A stretch of DNA of 64,000 nucleotides from Marinobacterium jannaschii DSM 6295 (GTDB taxonomy: Bacteria > Pseudomonadota > Gammaproteobacteria > Pseudomonadales > Balneatricaceae): NCBI RefSeq assembly GCF_000620085.1, contig NZ_JHVJ01000010.1, positions 1 to 64,000 of the forward strand, in the 5' to 3' direction. Positions 16,709 through 25,588 of the stretch are shown here, one piece after another. Under the pieces are notes generated by a model. It had not been told where the DNA came from. It worked only from the letters and a program-made list of their open reading frames with translations, and did no database searches. A program made the position numbers and the translations under genes. Position 1 is the first letter of the stretch. Each line of letters begins with the position of its first letter.

Positions 16709-17245
16709 ATGGAAATTTCAGAGTTTAACCCGGCGCAATCTCAGGAAGTGATCGGACTGTTTAGCGATGTGTTTGTCGATGCCGAGGGTGAGGCTGAAGG
16801 CCGGCTGATCGGAAGCCTCGTCGCAGAGTTGATTGACACGACTGACAAGGACGATCTGATCGGCTTTGTCGCCAGCTTAGATAACAGATTGACCGGCGCT
16901 ATTTTCTTCAGTCGTTTTACCCTTCCGACCGATAAAGTCGCATTTCTGCTGTCGCCGGTTGCAGTTGCAACCGAATGTCAGGGACGGGGCGTCGGCCAGC
17001 AGCTGATCCGCTTTGGCCTTGGGCAGCTGCAATCCCGGGGTGTCGAGCTGGCGCTTACCTATGGCGATCCGAATTACTATGGCAAAGTCGGATTTCAGCC
17101 GCTCAGCGAAAACGTTATCAAAGCACCGCTGAAACTCAGTTTTCCACATGGCTGGCTTGCCCAGGCTCTGGATGGCTCTGAAATTGAAGCGGTAGCAGGA
17201 GAGACCTGCTGCGTCAGAGCCTTGGATGATCAACAGTATTGGTAA
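16709..17245 (+). CDS. GNAT N-acetyltransferase
   Basis: 178 aa. The acetyl-CoA pyrophosphate loop QGRGVGQQLI is at about residues 91-100, preceded by the beta-4 strand LSPVAVATECQ, and YYGKVGFQPL follows; this is the YhbS-like GNAT subgroup. The acceptor substrate is unknown. ATG 16709 lacks a strong ribosome site. A REP-like hairpin follows at 17263. Confidence 0.85.
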   Translation: MEISEFNPAQSQEVIGLFSDVFVDAEGEAEGRLIGSLVAELIDTTDKDDLIGFVASLDNRLTGAIFFSRFTLPTDKVAFLLSPVAVATECQGRGVGQQLIRFGLGQLQSRGVELALTYGDPNYYGKVGFQPLSENVIKAPLKLSFPHGWLAQALDGSEIEAVAGETCCVRALDDQQYW

Positions 17246-17262
17246 CGTCAATTGAGGGGAGT

Positions 17263-17292
17263 GTTGGGATTCGTTCCTCATCCCAACCTACG
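17263..17292. repeat. REP-like hairpin GTTGGGAT...ATCCCAAC
   Basis: 8-bp perfect stem with a TCGTTCCTC loop followed by CTACG. Related to intergenic hairpins at 19041, 37909, 39041, 49676, 49847 and 50034. Confidence 0.75.
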
Positions 17293-17317
17293 AACAGTCA
17301 GAAAGGGATTTAACCTG

Positions 17318-18001
17318 TTGAAAACATTTGTTGTCGTCAGCTTTGCGGCATTTATTGCGGGCTGCTCAGCCAAACCAGATGTCGTGGCCTATTCGGGTAC
17401 TTATTCGGGAGCTGGGCCACATAGACTCTATGTTGTCAGTCATGGCTGGCATACAGGCCTGGTGGTGCCTGCGCCGCCAATACAGGCTGAGATTCCGGCG
17501 CTGTATCAGCGATTTAGCGACACGCCTTTTATCGAGTTTGGTTGGGGCGATAAGGGGTTTTATCAGGCCAAGGAGATCACTACTGGACTGACGTTGCAGG
17601 CAATCTTCTGGCCGACAGCATCGGTGGTGCATGCCGTGGCGGTGCCTGATGATGTCGAGGGCTACTTTGCGCATAGTGAGGTCGAGCAGTTATGCCTCAC
17701 TGAGGCGGAACTGGCGTCTCTGACGAAATTTCTGGCAGGAAGCTTTGCCCGCACGGAGCAGGGGGCTGTTGTGTCGTTAAAAAATGGCATCTATGGCAAC
17801 AGCCAGTTCTTTCAGGGCACTGGCGATTATTACCTGACAAACACCTGCAATAAGTGGACAGCCAAGGGCCTGAAAAGCATTGGCATGGATGTCGATCCGG
17901 CTTTTAAACTGACGGCGGGTAGTGTGATGAGTTATTTAAAAAACAGGGTGAAATCCATAGGTGGTACTGGGGCGTCTTGTCAGGCGCAGGCTCAGCTATA
18001 G
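17318..18001 (+). CDS. DUF2459 (TIGR02117) lipoprotein
   Basis: 227 aa if started at TTG 17318, which has GGGA upstream and begins the signal sequence. The signal peptide KTFVVVSFAAFIAGC ends in a lipobox (FIAGC). The mature protein matches DUF2459: VSHGWHTGLVV, FGWGDKGFYQ, NGIYGNSQFFQGTGDYYLTNTCNKW, all conserved in this family, which was first noted near urease genes. No urease genes are present here. Function unknown; expected location is the outer-membrane or periplasmic face. Confidence 0.85.
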   Translation: MKTFVVVSFAAFIAGCSAKPDVVAYSGTYSGAGPHRLYVVSHGWHTGLVVPAPPIQAEIPALYQRFSDTPFIEFGWGDKGFYQAKEITTGLTLQAIFWPTASVVHAVAVPDDVEGYFAHSEVEQLCLTEAELASLTKFLAGSFARTEQGAVVSLKNGIYGNSQFFQGTGDYYLTNTCNKWTAKGLKSIGMDVDPAFKLTAGSVMSYLKNRVKSIGGTGASCQAQAQL

Positions 18002-18070
18002 GCTGCGATTGGGTATAGCGTCATCTACAATCTATTACGTCAAACCGATATCAGTTAAGGGAATTAACTC

Positions 18071-18445
18071 GTGCGCAAGGCTACTGACTCGATACTTCAG
18101 ATTTTTTGTGGTGGGCCGGCAATTGTATATATGTTTATGCCTGTGTACTTACTGATGGAGCTGCCAGGCGATAGCATTTTAGCCGCATATTTAGATAAGC
18201 CTGCTAGCCAGTTCGGCTTGATTGATCTCCTTTTTATCATTCTATTTTTTCTGATTTGGTTTCTGTACTTTTTGATTGTTCTGTATGGGAATGCTTATCT
18301 TTGGTTAAAGCTCTCAAGCAAAGTCATTGGGAAACAAAGGGCTGCTGATATTTTTCTGCAAACGTACCGTGCACCGAAGCGAGGTCTTTTTAGAAATTCG
18401 AGTCGATCGATTGTCGCTTGGGTGCTTGGTGATCCATACGTGTGA
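18071..18445 (+). CDS. small membrane protein, unknown
   Basis: 124 aa from GTG 18071 (AAGGGA upstream). Two hydrophobic segments, about residues 10-30 and 50-76 (LLFIILFFLIWFLYFLIVLY), followed by a basic cytoplasmic tail. Lower GC and unlike-neighbour codon use (many TTT, TTG) suggest recent acquisition. Family not recognised. Confidence 0.6.
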   Translation: MRKATDSILQIFCGGPAIVYMFMPVYLLMELPGDSILAAYLDKPASQFGLIDLLFIILFFLIWFLYFLIVLYGNAYLWLKLSSKVIGKQRAADIFLQTYRAPKRGLFRNSSRSIVAWVLGDPYV

Positions 18446-18512
18446 CGGGTTTATAAATTTTTCATTCTCAGCACTCCGATGCCAATCGGATAAACGGATA
18501 AACGGACTTTCT

Positions 18513-19022
18513 ATGAATCCACGAACCCTCTATATCTTTTCCGGCCTGCCCGGGTCTGGCAAGTCCACCCTTGCCCGGATGCTTTCCAGTCACCTCAAAG
18601 CCGTCTATCTTCGGATCGATACGGTGGAGCAGGGACTGCGTGATCTCTGTGATATGCAGGTCGTGGGGGAGGGGTATCGGCTGAGTTACCGTATCGCCCG
18701 GGACAACCTTGAACTGGGGCTGAGCGTGGTGGCCGATAGCTGCAACCCGATCCAGCTGTCGCGGGATGAATGGCAGCAAGTGACAACCGGGCTGGGTGAA
18801 AATTTTGTGAATATCGAGATTGCTTGCTCTGATGCCAAAGAGCACCAATACCGGGTAGAAAGCCGCGAGAGTTCAATCGAAAACCTGCGATTACCCAGCT
18901 GGCAACAGGTGCAGGAGCGGGAGTACAAAGCCTGGGGTGATGAGGTAGTCAGGATTGATACGGCGGGTAAAATGCCGGATGAGTCTTTCGCCGAATTGTT
19001 GGAGAAGCTGGCGGCGAGGTAG
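18513..19022 (+). CDS. AAA/P-loop kinase-like protein
   Basis: 169 aa from ATG 18513. Walker A FSGLPGSGKST at residues 9-19; RIDTVEQGL and SVVADSCNP are the nucleotide-kinase-type strands (zeta-toxin/chloramphenicol phosphotransferase/adenylyl-sulfate kinase-like fold), and a lid-like stretch YRVESRESSIENL follows. Such single-domain proteins phosphorylate small molecules; the substrate is not known. A REP-like hairpin follows. Confidence 0.8.
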   Translation: MNPRTLYIFSGLPGSGKSTLARMLSSHLKAVYLRIDTVEQGLRDLCDMQVVGEGYRLSYRIARDNLELGLSVVADSCNPIQLSRDEWQQVTTGLGENFVNIEIACSDAKEHQYRVESRESSIENLRLPSWQQVQEREYKAWGDEVVRIDTAGKMPDESFAELLEKLAAR

Positions 19023-19040
19023 TTATCTGAGATGGATTTG

Positions 19041-19063
19041 TTGGGATGTATTCCTCGTCCCAA
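19041..19063. repeat. REP-like hairpin
   Basis: TTGGGA...TCCCAA stem with a 9-11-base loop (ATGTATTCCTCG), degenerate relative of the hairpin at 17263. Confidence 0.6.
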
Positions 19064-19141
19064 GCTGCGGACTGTTTAGCCCGGTAGGGGTTTAAAAAAC
19101 CGCGCGCAGCGCAAAGTACGCCACGCGCAGCTGTATAACTC

Positions 19142-19495
19142 TTAGGCTTTTTCAGCCGCGATCACGGTGAATTCCACCAGGATCTCAGGGCGGGCCATGC
19201 GTGCTTCGACGCAGGCGCGGGCAGGCTTTTCACCTTCGGCAACCCAGGCATCCCATACCGCATTCATGGCGGCGAAGTCTTTCATATCGCGCACGTAGAT
19301 GGTGGTAGACAGGATGTGGTTACGGTCGCTGCCCGCTTCTTCCAGCAGGGCATCGATCTTGTCCAGGCAACGCTGGGTCTGTTCAGCGATATCCCACTCG
19401 GCTTCGCCGGCGGTCTGGCCGCACAGGTAAACGGTACCGTTGTGCTTGACGATTTTGCTCATGCGTTGAGTGGAACCACTGCGTTCGATAGTCAC
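19142..19495 (-). CDS. RidA/YjgF-family protein
   Basis: 117 aa from GTG 19495 (GGAG about 9 bases upstream). Contains the conserved C-terminal [17 protein letters not shown] segment with the carboxylate-binding Arg. RidA proteins hydrolyse reactive enamine/imine intermediates produced by PLP enzymes and amine oxidases. It directly follows the FAD oxidase subunit gene (15 bases away), so it probably clears the imine product of that oxidase. Confidence 0.9.
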   Translation of the reverse strand: MTIERSGSTQRMSKIVKHNGTVYLCGQTAGEAEWDIAEQTQRCLDKIDALLEEAGSDRNHILSTTIYVRDMKDFAAMNAVWDAWVAEGEKPARACVEARMARPEILVEFTVIAAEKA

Positions 19496-19510
19496 TTATA
19501 TTGTCTCCAG

Positions 19511-20626
19511 TTACAGAACTTTGCGCTCAAAGCGGTCGATTCTAAAGGCATCCAGTGCAAATGAGGATGCCCCGTTTAAAATTAATTGCGCCATTACCTT
19601 ACCGATGATCGGTCCCATCTGGAATCCGTGGGCGGAGAAGCCGAAGGCATGCCAGGCATTATCGGCGTTAGGACTGGCGCCGATCACCGGCAGGTTGTCC
19701 GGCATATAGGCTTCCAGTCCGGCCCACATCCGGTTGACGGTGGCGGTACGCATGATCGGGAAAAACTCGATGGCGTTGCGTGCCCCAGTCGCCAGTTTGC
19801 TGTAGTCGAGCCGGGTGCGGTTGTTTTCGCGATCGGCAAAACCCTTGGCGCCACCGCCGATCAGCACGGTGCCGTTTTCAAACTGTTTAAATGACAATGG
19901 ACGGCTGACAGCCCCCACTACCGGGGTGGCGAAGTGTGGCATCCGGGTGGTGATCATCAGCATCGGGGCGCTGTGGCAGAGCGGCACATTATCGCCGATC
20001 TTTACGGCGATCTGGTCGGCCCAGGCCCCGGCGCAGTTGACCAGGTGCAGCGCTTCATACTGCGCTTCTGCGGTCTTAATCAGCCAGTTGCTGCCGACCT
20101 TACGGATTGTCTCGACACTGGCGCCTTCGATAAAGCGGGCACCGTGGCGTTCGGCAGCGCGACGGTAGGCGAGGGTGGACTGGTAGGGAATGGCGTAGCC
20201 GTCATCCTCCGACACCACGCCGCCGACACAGTAATCGGCCACATGGGGCAGGCGCTGGCGCAGCTCCTGCTGGTCGATCATCTTCTCGTGGAAGTGCCCC
20301 AGCTGGTGCATCTGCTGCTGGCGCTTTTTCAGGGTTTCTATATCGGCCTCATCGGCGGCGATATTGATCAGCGAGCGGGCACGAAAGCCGGTATCGGCGT
20401 CCAGTTCATCGTCCAGTTGATGCCATATTTGCATCGCGGCCTTGCTCAGCTCGACCTCGGCGATATGCCGCCCCAGCACCCGCACACCACCGGCGTTGAC
20501 ACCGGAAGCGTGACGCGAGACCCAGTCCTTCTCCAGTACGGTGACACTGACACCGGCCTTGGCCAGCTGGTAGGCGGTGGCGCAGCCCTGGATGCCGCCA
20601 CCGATAATCAGCACATCTGAGTTCAT
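19511..20626 (-). CDS. FAD-dependent oxidase subunit, HcnC/OoxB/DAO family
   Basis: 371 aa. N-terminal Rossmann GGGIQGCATAYQLAKAG at residues 8-24, then DAO-fold segments, ending FSAHGFQMGP (the C-terminal FAD signature). Most like the beta subunits of opine oxidase, hydrogen-cyanide synthase HcnC and D-hydroxyproline dehydrogenase: the catalytic flavoprotein that oxidises a C-N bond of an amino-acid derivative. Start overlaps the upstream subunit stop by 4 bp. Operon order is [2Fe-2S] subunit, FAD/NAD subunit, this subunit, RidA. Confidence 0.88.
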   Translation of the reverse strand: MNSDVLIIGGGIQGCATAYQLAKAGVSVTVLEKDWVSRHASGVNAGGVRVLGRHIAEVELSKAAMQIWHQLDDELDADTGFRARSLINIAADEADIETLKKRQQQMHQLGHFHEKMIDQQELRQRLPHVADYCVGGVVSEDDGYAIPYQSTLAYRRAAERHGARFIEGASVETIRKVGSNWLIKTAEAQYEALHLVNCAGAWADQIAVKIGDNVPLCHSAPMLMITTRMPHFATPVVGAVSRPLSFKQFENGTVLIGGGAKGFADRENNRTRLDYSKLATGARNAIEFFPIMRTATVNRMWAGLEAYMPDNLPVIGASPNADNAWHAFGFSAHGFQMGPIIGKVMAQLILNGASSFALDAFRIDRFERKVL

Positions 20627-22101
20627 GCCTTATCTCCTTTGTCGGCGGCTGGATGGGTGGCGGGCTCTAGCCGGGTAAAGTGGCTTAGTTCGGTCAGGTT
20701 GAGCAGGCGCATCGGCGAGCGCAGGCGGTAGTAGCCGACCTTGTCGACCGGCTCGCCGCGCCACTTCGCCAGTAGCTCGCTGACGGTATGGCCGCACTGG
20801 CGGCCCTGGCAGGGGCCCATGCCGCAGCGGGTCAGGCCTTTCAGTTCTTGCGGGCCGTTGCCACCTTGGGCGAAGCCCGCCTGGAGTTGGGCCACGGTGC
20901 GCTCTTCACAGCGACAAACCACGGTATCCGGCTCGTCCGGAATGCGGTGGGCATCAAGTGGTCGGTAGAGGCGGTCGATAAAGCGGCGGAAACGGTTGAG
21001 GCGATCGAGTTGCCGTTGATCGGCCGCGGCCTGCTGCTGTAGCTGACCCCGTGGAATCAGGTTAAGCCGTGCCAGCTGCTGCAGGGCGGCAAGACGCCCC
21101 ATCAGGGCAGCGCCATCGGCACCGACGATGCCACTGCCATCGCCAGCGACGGCGATATTGTCGACTGAGCTCTGGCCCCAGTGGTTGAGTGTTGGTTTCC
21201 AGCACAGCTGTTGTGGACACCAATGGTGATCCACACCGGCGGCGCGGCTGATATTAAGGTTAGGGATCACTCCCTGGTGCAGGAAGATATGCCCGGCATC
21301 GATGCGGTGGGACTGACCACCGCTGCTAAAGCTGATCGCTTCGGCCTGGTTCTCGCCTTCGATGCGTAGCTCGCGGGCATAACGGTAGTGCGCTACCCCC
21401 GCCTGGCGGATCTCGTTCAGCAGGCTGATCCCCTTGCCGATCATGCCGGGGGCTGAAAGGGCACCCGTGATCTCGGTGGCCGCCTGCAGGTAGTTCTGTT
21501 TCGGGGTAGTGTCGATCAGCGCTTTGACCTTGATGCCGAGGCGCAGGTACTGGGCGACGATCAGGTAGAGCAAGGGGCCGCTGCCGACAAACACAGGCTG
21601 GTCACAGACCAGGGCGTCGGATTTCAGCATCACCTGGGCGCTGCCCGCAGACATCACGCCGGGCAGGTGCCAGCCCGGAATTGGAAACGGTCGCTCCATG
21701 GCACCGCAGCTGAGGATAATCTCGCGGGCGTGGAGGCTATGTGTGGTCTGTTCGCGTGAGAACAGCACTTCGCCATTATCACCTAGGTGCCAGACAGATG
21801 CTTGCTGCAGCTTCTCTGCGCTGCACTGCTGATAGGCTTCAACCAGCGTCTGGCCCTTAAGGTAATCGGGGCCCAATAGCGCGGGATCGCGCAATGGGCT
21901 TTGCGTCACATTGCGGTAGATCTGGCCACCGGGCAGTGCTTTATCGTCCAGTACCACCACGGATGCGCCAGCCTTGGAGGCGGTGATGGCGGCTGACATT
22001 CCTGCCGGGCCCGCACCGATAATGGCGATATCGTAGCTTTTCACCGCCGCTTCTGTGGCGGCATGATAGAAGTTGTCGGGTTTCACTGAGTGGTTAGCCA
22101 T
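20623..22101 (-). CDS. FAD/NAD(P) oxidoreductase subunit with BFD-like iron-sulfur domain, HcnB/OoxA family
   Basis: 492 aa. Residues 24-40 give the first dinucleotide fold (IAIIGAGPAGMSAAITA), SVDNIAVAGDGSGIVGADGA is the second FAD contact, and the C-terminus carries a bacterioferritin-associated-ferredoxin-like cluster site CRCEE ... CGMGPCQGRQC. This matches the alpha subunit of opine oxidases and HcnB. It passes electrons from the FAD subunit to the iron-sulfur subunit. Overlaps both neighbours (4 bp downstream, 8 bp upstream). Confidence 0.88.
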   Translation of the reverse strand: MANHSVKPDNFYHAATEAAVKSYDIAIIGAGPAGMSAAITASKAGASVVVLDDKALPGGQIYRNVTQSPLRDPALLGPDYLKGQTLVEAYQQCSAEKLQQASVWHLGDNGEVLFSREQTTHSLHAREIILSCGAMERPFPIPGWHLPGVMSAGSAQVMLKSDALVCDQPVFVGSGPLLYLIVAQYLRLGIKVKALIDTTPKQNYLQAATEITGALSAPGMIGKGISLLNEIRQAGVAHYRYARELRIEGENQAEAISFSSGGQSHRIDAGHIFLHQGVIPNLNISRAAGVDHHWCPQQLCWKPTLNHWGQSSVDNIAVAGDGSGIVGADGAALMGRLAALQQLARLNLIPRGQLQQQAAADQRQLDRLNRFRRFIDRLYRPLDAHRIPDEPDTVVCRCEERTVAQLQAGFAQGGNGPQELKGLTRCGMGPCQGRQCGHTVSELLAKWRGEPVDKVGYYRLRSPMRLLNLTELSHFTRLEPATHPAADKGDKA

Positions 22102-22444
22102 AGTGTTGCACCTTCGCAGAGGCCGGGGCAGATAGCGGAGGCGTCAAAGCAGCCTGGCTGGATTCGGTAATGGTCTGGCGTTTCACCTGCATCCCTTCCT
22201 CTGCCTGGCGCAGGCAGGCCTGCTGGTTGGGCTGGCCATCGATCTCGACCAGGCACTCGAAGCAGACGCCCATGGCGCAGTAGGCAGAACGCGGCTGTTC
22301 AGTCACCGGAGAGAGGCGGGTCATGGTCTCTCCGGCCTGAGCCATCGCCGCCCAGACCGAGCTGCCTTCAGGCACGCGGACCGGCTGGCCGTTGATCTCA
22401 AGGCGGACCTGTGGCTTGTCGGGTTGTTGGAGGGAACGGAACAT
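22094..22444 (-). CDS. (2Fe-2S)-binding subunit, HcnA-like
   Basis: 116 aa. Plant-ferredoxin-like fold with cluster ligands C-x4-C-x2-C (CAMGVCFEC) and a fourth Cys after QPNQQAC. This is the small subunit of the three-part amino-acid-derivative oxidases (HcnA type). ATG 22444, first gene of the oxidase part; preceded by a strong hairpin and the TRAP gene dctP, so probably one long transcript dctQ-dctM-dctP-oxidase-RidA. Confidence 0.87.
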   Translation of the reverse strand: MFRSLQQPDKPQVRLEINGQPVRVPEGSSVWAAMAQAGETMTRLSPVTEQPRSAYCAMGVCFECLVEIDGQPNQQACLRQAEEGMQVKRQTITESSQAALTPPLSAPASAKVQHYG

Positions 22445-22467
22445 AGTCTTTCCTGAAGGCGGTTGGC

Positions 22468-22500
22468 CTGCGGGCGTTGACCTCAGGTCAGCGCCCGCAG
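22468..22500 (-). other. strong intergenic hairpin
   Basis: CTGCGGGCG/CGCCCGCAG outer stem with TGACC/GGTCA inner stem, no T-tract. It lies between dctP and the oxidase genes and may stabilise or process the dctP message, a common feature after solute-binding-protein genes. Confidence 0.55.
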
Positions 22501-22602
22501 TGATTCTAACGGGGGAGCATCCCGGCGCTCTGGCGGCAATAGCGGCCAGTACGACCGCCGGGATCTTGTGGCGTATGCCTTGGTGCTAAGTGGCAGGACG
22601 CC

Positions 22603-23610
22603 TTACTGGTTGATCTGGTTCAGGATGCCCTGACCCCATTCCTTACCTACGTCCTGCAGGATCTGTGGCCATACTTCGGCACGGACTTTTTCAGCGGCGG
22701 CGGCCAGCTGGGCATCGGACAGCTTGACGATGGTGGCGCCGTACTCCGCCAGTTTCTGCTCATAGGCGCTCTGGTCAGACTCGGCCTTGCCCCAGCGCTT
22801 GGTTTCGAAGTCGGCCGCTGCCTGCTGCAGTGCCTGACGATCTTCGTCATTCAGATCGGCCAGGGTTTCGGCGTTGACGATCATGTACCACACCTCAAAG
22901 TGGGTGTTGACCGGGATATAGGTCTTGGTCACGTCGCGGAAAGAGGCGTAGTAACCTTCGGCACCGGAACCGATCACACCGTCAACCACACCGGTCTGTA
23001 CCGCAGTGAAGGCTTCGGAGAACGGAATTGGCGAGCTGATATAGCCCAGGGCGTCGGAGGTGAGCTGGAAGCTCTTGATGCCCGGTACGCGGACCTTGAT
23101 GCCTTTGTCGGTGTTCGGGTCGCCCGGATTGACCGCCTCACGGTTCAGCGCCACGCCGCCGAAGTAAACCGGATAGGCCGCCAGCATGGCGATATCCTGC
23201 TGGGCGTAGAGGCCTTTCATCGCATTGTAGATAGCGCCGCCCGGGCCGTAGATCTTGCGGGCCTGAGCCCAGTTCTCAGCCACGTAAGGGAAGGCGCTGA
23301 TCTGCATCTTACGGGAGGCCGCCGTTGCTGCTGGCTGTACCGCCATATCGATGGCACCGACGGAGATACGCTCCTGTACCGTGGTGTAGTCGCCCAGGGC
23401 GCTGGCCGCGAAGATCTTGATCTTCACATCGCCGTCGGTAGAGCTATCGACCTGTTTCGCGAACTCTTTCAGCTCAACATCGATAATCGCACCCTGTGGG
23501 CGGATATGGCTCACTTTCAGGGTGGCCGCTTCTGCGGTGGCAGCCAGTGACAGGGAACCGGCCAGCATGGCGGCGCTCAGGGCTTTGCTCAGTCGAGTCA
23601 GTTTCATCAT
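22603..23610 (-). CDS. dctP: TRAP transporter substrate-binding protein (DctP family)
   Basis: About 335 aa from ATG 23610, which has GAGG 6 bases upstream (the ATG at 23622 overlaps that ribosome site). Signal peptide to SLAATAEA. Mature part has the DctP fold with the substrate-carboxylate Arg region IKVRVPGIKSFQ and WYMIVNAETLADLN. Substrate is probably an organic acid or N-containing carboxylate fitting the oxidase genes downstream. Transcribed after dctM with a hairpin in between. Confidence 0.9.
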   Translation of the reverse strand: MMKLTRLSKALSAAMLAGSLSLAATAEAATLKVSHIRPQGAIIDVELKEFAKQVDSSTDGDVKIKIFAASALGDYTTVQERISVGAIDMAVQPAATAASRKMQISAFPYVAENWAQARKIYGPGGAIYNAMKGLYAQQDIAMLAAYPVYFGGVALNREAVNPGDPNTDKGIKVRVPGIKSFQLTSDALGYISSPIPFSEAFTAVQTGVVDGVIGSGAEGYYASFRDVTKTYIPVNTHFEVWYMIVNAETLADLNDEDRQALQQAAADFETKRWGKAESDQSAYEQKLAEYGATIVKLSDAQLAAAAEKVRAEVWPQILQDVGKEWGQGILNQINQ

Positions 23611-23644
23611 TTCAGTCCTCATTTACTTCTTTTTGTTTTTCAGG

Positions 23645-23665
23645 CCCGCAGGCAGTGCCTGCGGG
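23645..23665 (-). other. hairpin between dctM and dctP
   Basis: Perfect 9-bp stem CCCGCAGGC/GCCTGCGGG with a 3-nt loop. No T-tract; likely an RNA-processing or stability element that lets dctP be expressed at a different level from the permeases. Confidence 0.55.
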
Positions 23666-23681
23666 AACGGTTGAATCGGGA

Positions 23682-24980
23682 TCAGTAGCCGAATACCTGC
23701 GGCAACCACAGCGACAGGTCAGACCAGAAGGAGGTCAGGAATACCACCGGCAGGTAACCGGTCAGGATCAGGATCATCGCCGGGCGGATCACCTTGGTGA
23801 CCTGCACCTTGCCGATACGGGCACCGAGATAGAGGATCGATGCGTATGGTGGAGTCACGCCCCCCATGGCGGTGTTGACACCCATGATGGCGGCGAACTG
23901 GATCGGGCTGACGCCAATCGCTTCCATCAGCGGCAGCAGCAGCGGCGCAATCAGGATGATGGCGGTGACGTCGTTCACTACCATGCCGACCAGGAACAGC
24001 AGGATGTTGATCAGAATCAGCAGGATGGTCTTGTCTTCGGTGATCGCGAAGATCGACTCCACCAGGGCCTGCGGAATGCTCTCCAGCACGAACATCTGCG
24101 ACAGGATCATCGAGAACAGGATCATCAGCATGATCGCGCCCACCGAGGTGGAAGCCTCTTTGCCAGCACCGAAGAAGGTTTTCCAGTCCAGGCCTTTGTA
24201 GATCAGGAAGCCCACCGGAATGGCGTAGATCACGGCGACAGCCGCGGCTTCGGTCGGGGTCATAATGCCGCCGTAGATACCGCCGAGGATGATCACCGGC
24301 ATCAGCAGTGCAGGTGTCGCCTTCAGGCCACGGTTGCTGGCTTCGATGACGAATTCCTTACCCTTAGGACGCTCTTCCAGGTTCAGCGGGAACTTGCGTG
24401 CCAGCCAGACATTGACCACCGAGAAGTTGGCCATAATCAGCAGGCCCGGACCCAGGGTGGCCAGGAAACAGGCCAGGATAGAGGTATCGGTAACCCAGCC
24501 ATAGACGATCATGGTAACGCTGGGCGGGATCAGCAGCCCCAGCAGAGACGCATTGGCGATCAGGGCGGTGGCGTATTCACGCGGGTAGCCCTGTTTCTCC
24601 ATTTCGGGGATCAGCAGCGGGCCGATCGCCGCGACACCGGTAAGACCTGAACCGGAGATCGCGCCGATCAGCGCACAGCTGATGGTTGCCACTACACCCA
24701 GTCCGCCACGCAGATGACCGACGAAGATATTCACAAAGCGCAGCAAGCTGGCGGCGATACCACTGACACTCATAATGGTGCCGGCCAGGACGAACAGCGG
24801 AATCGCCAGCAACACCGGGTTACCCAGCTGCTGGAAGCCCCACAGCATATTACCTTTCATTACCACGTCGCCGAGGAAATACATCACCATCAGGCCACCG
24901 CCGAAACAGTAGGGCAGCGGGATGCCCAGTGTCAGCAGAATCACCAGAACGGCAACTGCAAGCAGTGCTACTTCAACCAT
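23682..24980 (-). CDS. dctM: TRAP transporter large permease (DctM)
   Basis: 432 aa, about 12 transmembrane helices. Family landmarks: GIPLPYCFGG, GSGLTGVAAIGPLLIPEME, LLGLLIPPSVTMIVYGW and GGVTPPYASILYL. It forms the sodium-driven inner-membrane channel with DctQ. Overlaps dctQ by 8 bp. Confidence 0.93.
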   Translation of the reverse strand: MVEVALLAVAVLVILLTLGIPLPYCFGGGLMVMYFLGDVVMKGNMLWGFQQLGNPVLLAIPLFVLAGTIMSVSGIAASLLRFVNIFVGHLRGGLGVVATISCALIGAISGSGLTGVAAIGPLLIPEMEKQGYPREYATALIANASLLGLLIPPSVTMIVYGWVTDTSILACFLATLGPGLLIMANFSVVNVWLARKFPLNLEERPKGKEFVIEASNRGLKATPALLMPVIILGGIYGGIMTPTEAAAVAVIYAIPVGFLIYKGLDWKTFFGAGKEASTSVGAIMLMILFSMILSQMFVLESIPQALVESIFAITEDKTILLILINILLFLVGMVVNDVTAIILIAPLLLPLMEAIGVSPIQFAAIMGVNTAMGGVTPPYASILYLGARIGKVQVTKVIRPAMILILTGYLPVVFLTSFWSDLSLWLPQVFGY

Positions 24981-25452
24981 GGTTATGCTCCTCTTCGGCA
25001 GACAGGCTGCGGATGTGTTTCACCAGATGCCATGCGGTGTAGAGCATCATCAGCACCAGGCCACTCAGCAGCGCCACATCGACGTAGAAGGTAGGGATAT
25101 AAAGGGTTGGACTTTCTTTCCAGACGCGCAGGGAGTACTTGGTAAAGTCCCAGGCCCAGTAGGTGAGCCAGCCACCCACCGCGAGGCTGATCACTTCACC
25201 GACAATCGCCAGCAGCACAAGCTGGCGCTTGGTTTTCAGGAAGATCTCCAGCACGTTAGCGCGGATATGGGTGTTTTCGCGGGAGGCGTTGACGGCGCCC
25301 AGTACGTACAGCCAGAGGGTGGGATAGAGCAGGCTCTCCTCCAGCCCCATCACCGGCACCTCCAGTACGTAGCGGGTGATCACCTGGACAAATTGTCCCA
25401 GGGCCACCAGGCAGATCAGCCCCGTTAGGAGAAGACTGACAAAACGGTTCAT
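24973..25452 (-). CDS. dctQ: TRAP transporter small permease (DctQ)
   Basis: 159 aa from ATG 25452 (longer frame start at 25524 would place a hydrophilic leader before helix 1). Four transmembrane helices; the conserved segment RENTHIRANVLEIFLK follows helix 2. First gene of the TRAP-oxidase operon, divergent from the LysR gene at 25589. Confidence 0.9.
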   Translation of the reverse strand: MNRFVSLLLTGLICLVALGQFVQVITRYVLEVPVMGLEESLLYPTLWLYVLGAVNASRENTHIRANVLEIFLKTKRQLVLLAIVGEVISLAVGGWLTYWAWDFTKYSLRVWKESPTLYIPTFYVDVALLSGLVLMMLYTAWHLVKHIRSLSAEEEHNHG

Positions 25453-25588
25453 GAGCGGGTTTCCTCGAATCACAATCGTTGTTGTTATTGAGGAAATGTT
25501 CGCGCTCACGGGGTATAAAATCAAAACGATAATATTGATGAGTCTATAGATTTTTCCTATGATTTACGGAATATCCCTTAAAGATTAG

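Noticed and set aside
17318-18001. urease-linked function for the DUF2459 protein
   Set aside because: The family is known near urease genes, but no urease gene is in the window.
23496-24650. 384-codon plus-strand frame opposite dctM
   Set aside because: Composition is dominated by His, Gln, Asp and Arg, typical for antisense of a GC-rich membrane protein; dctM is unmistakable.
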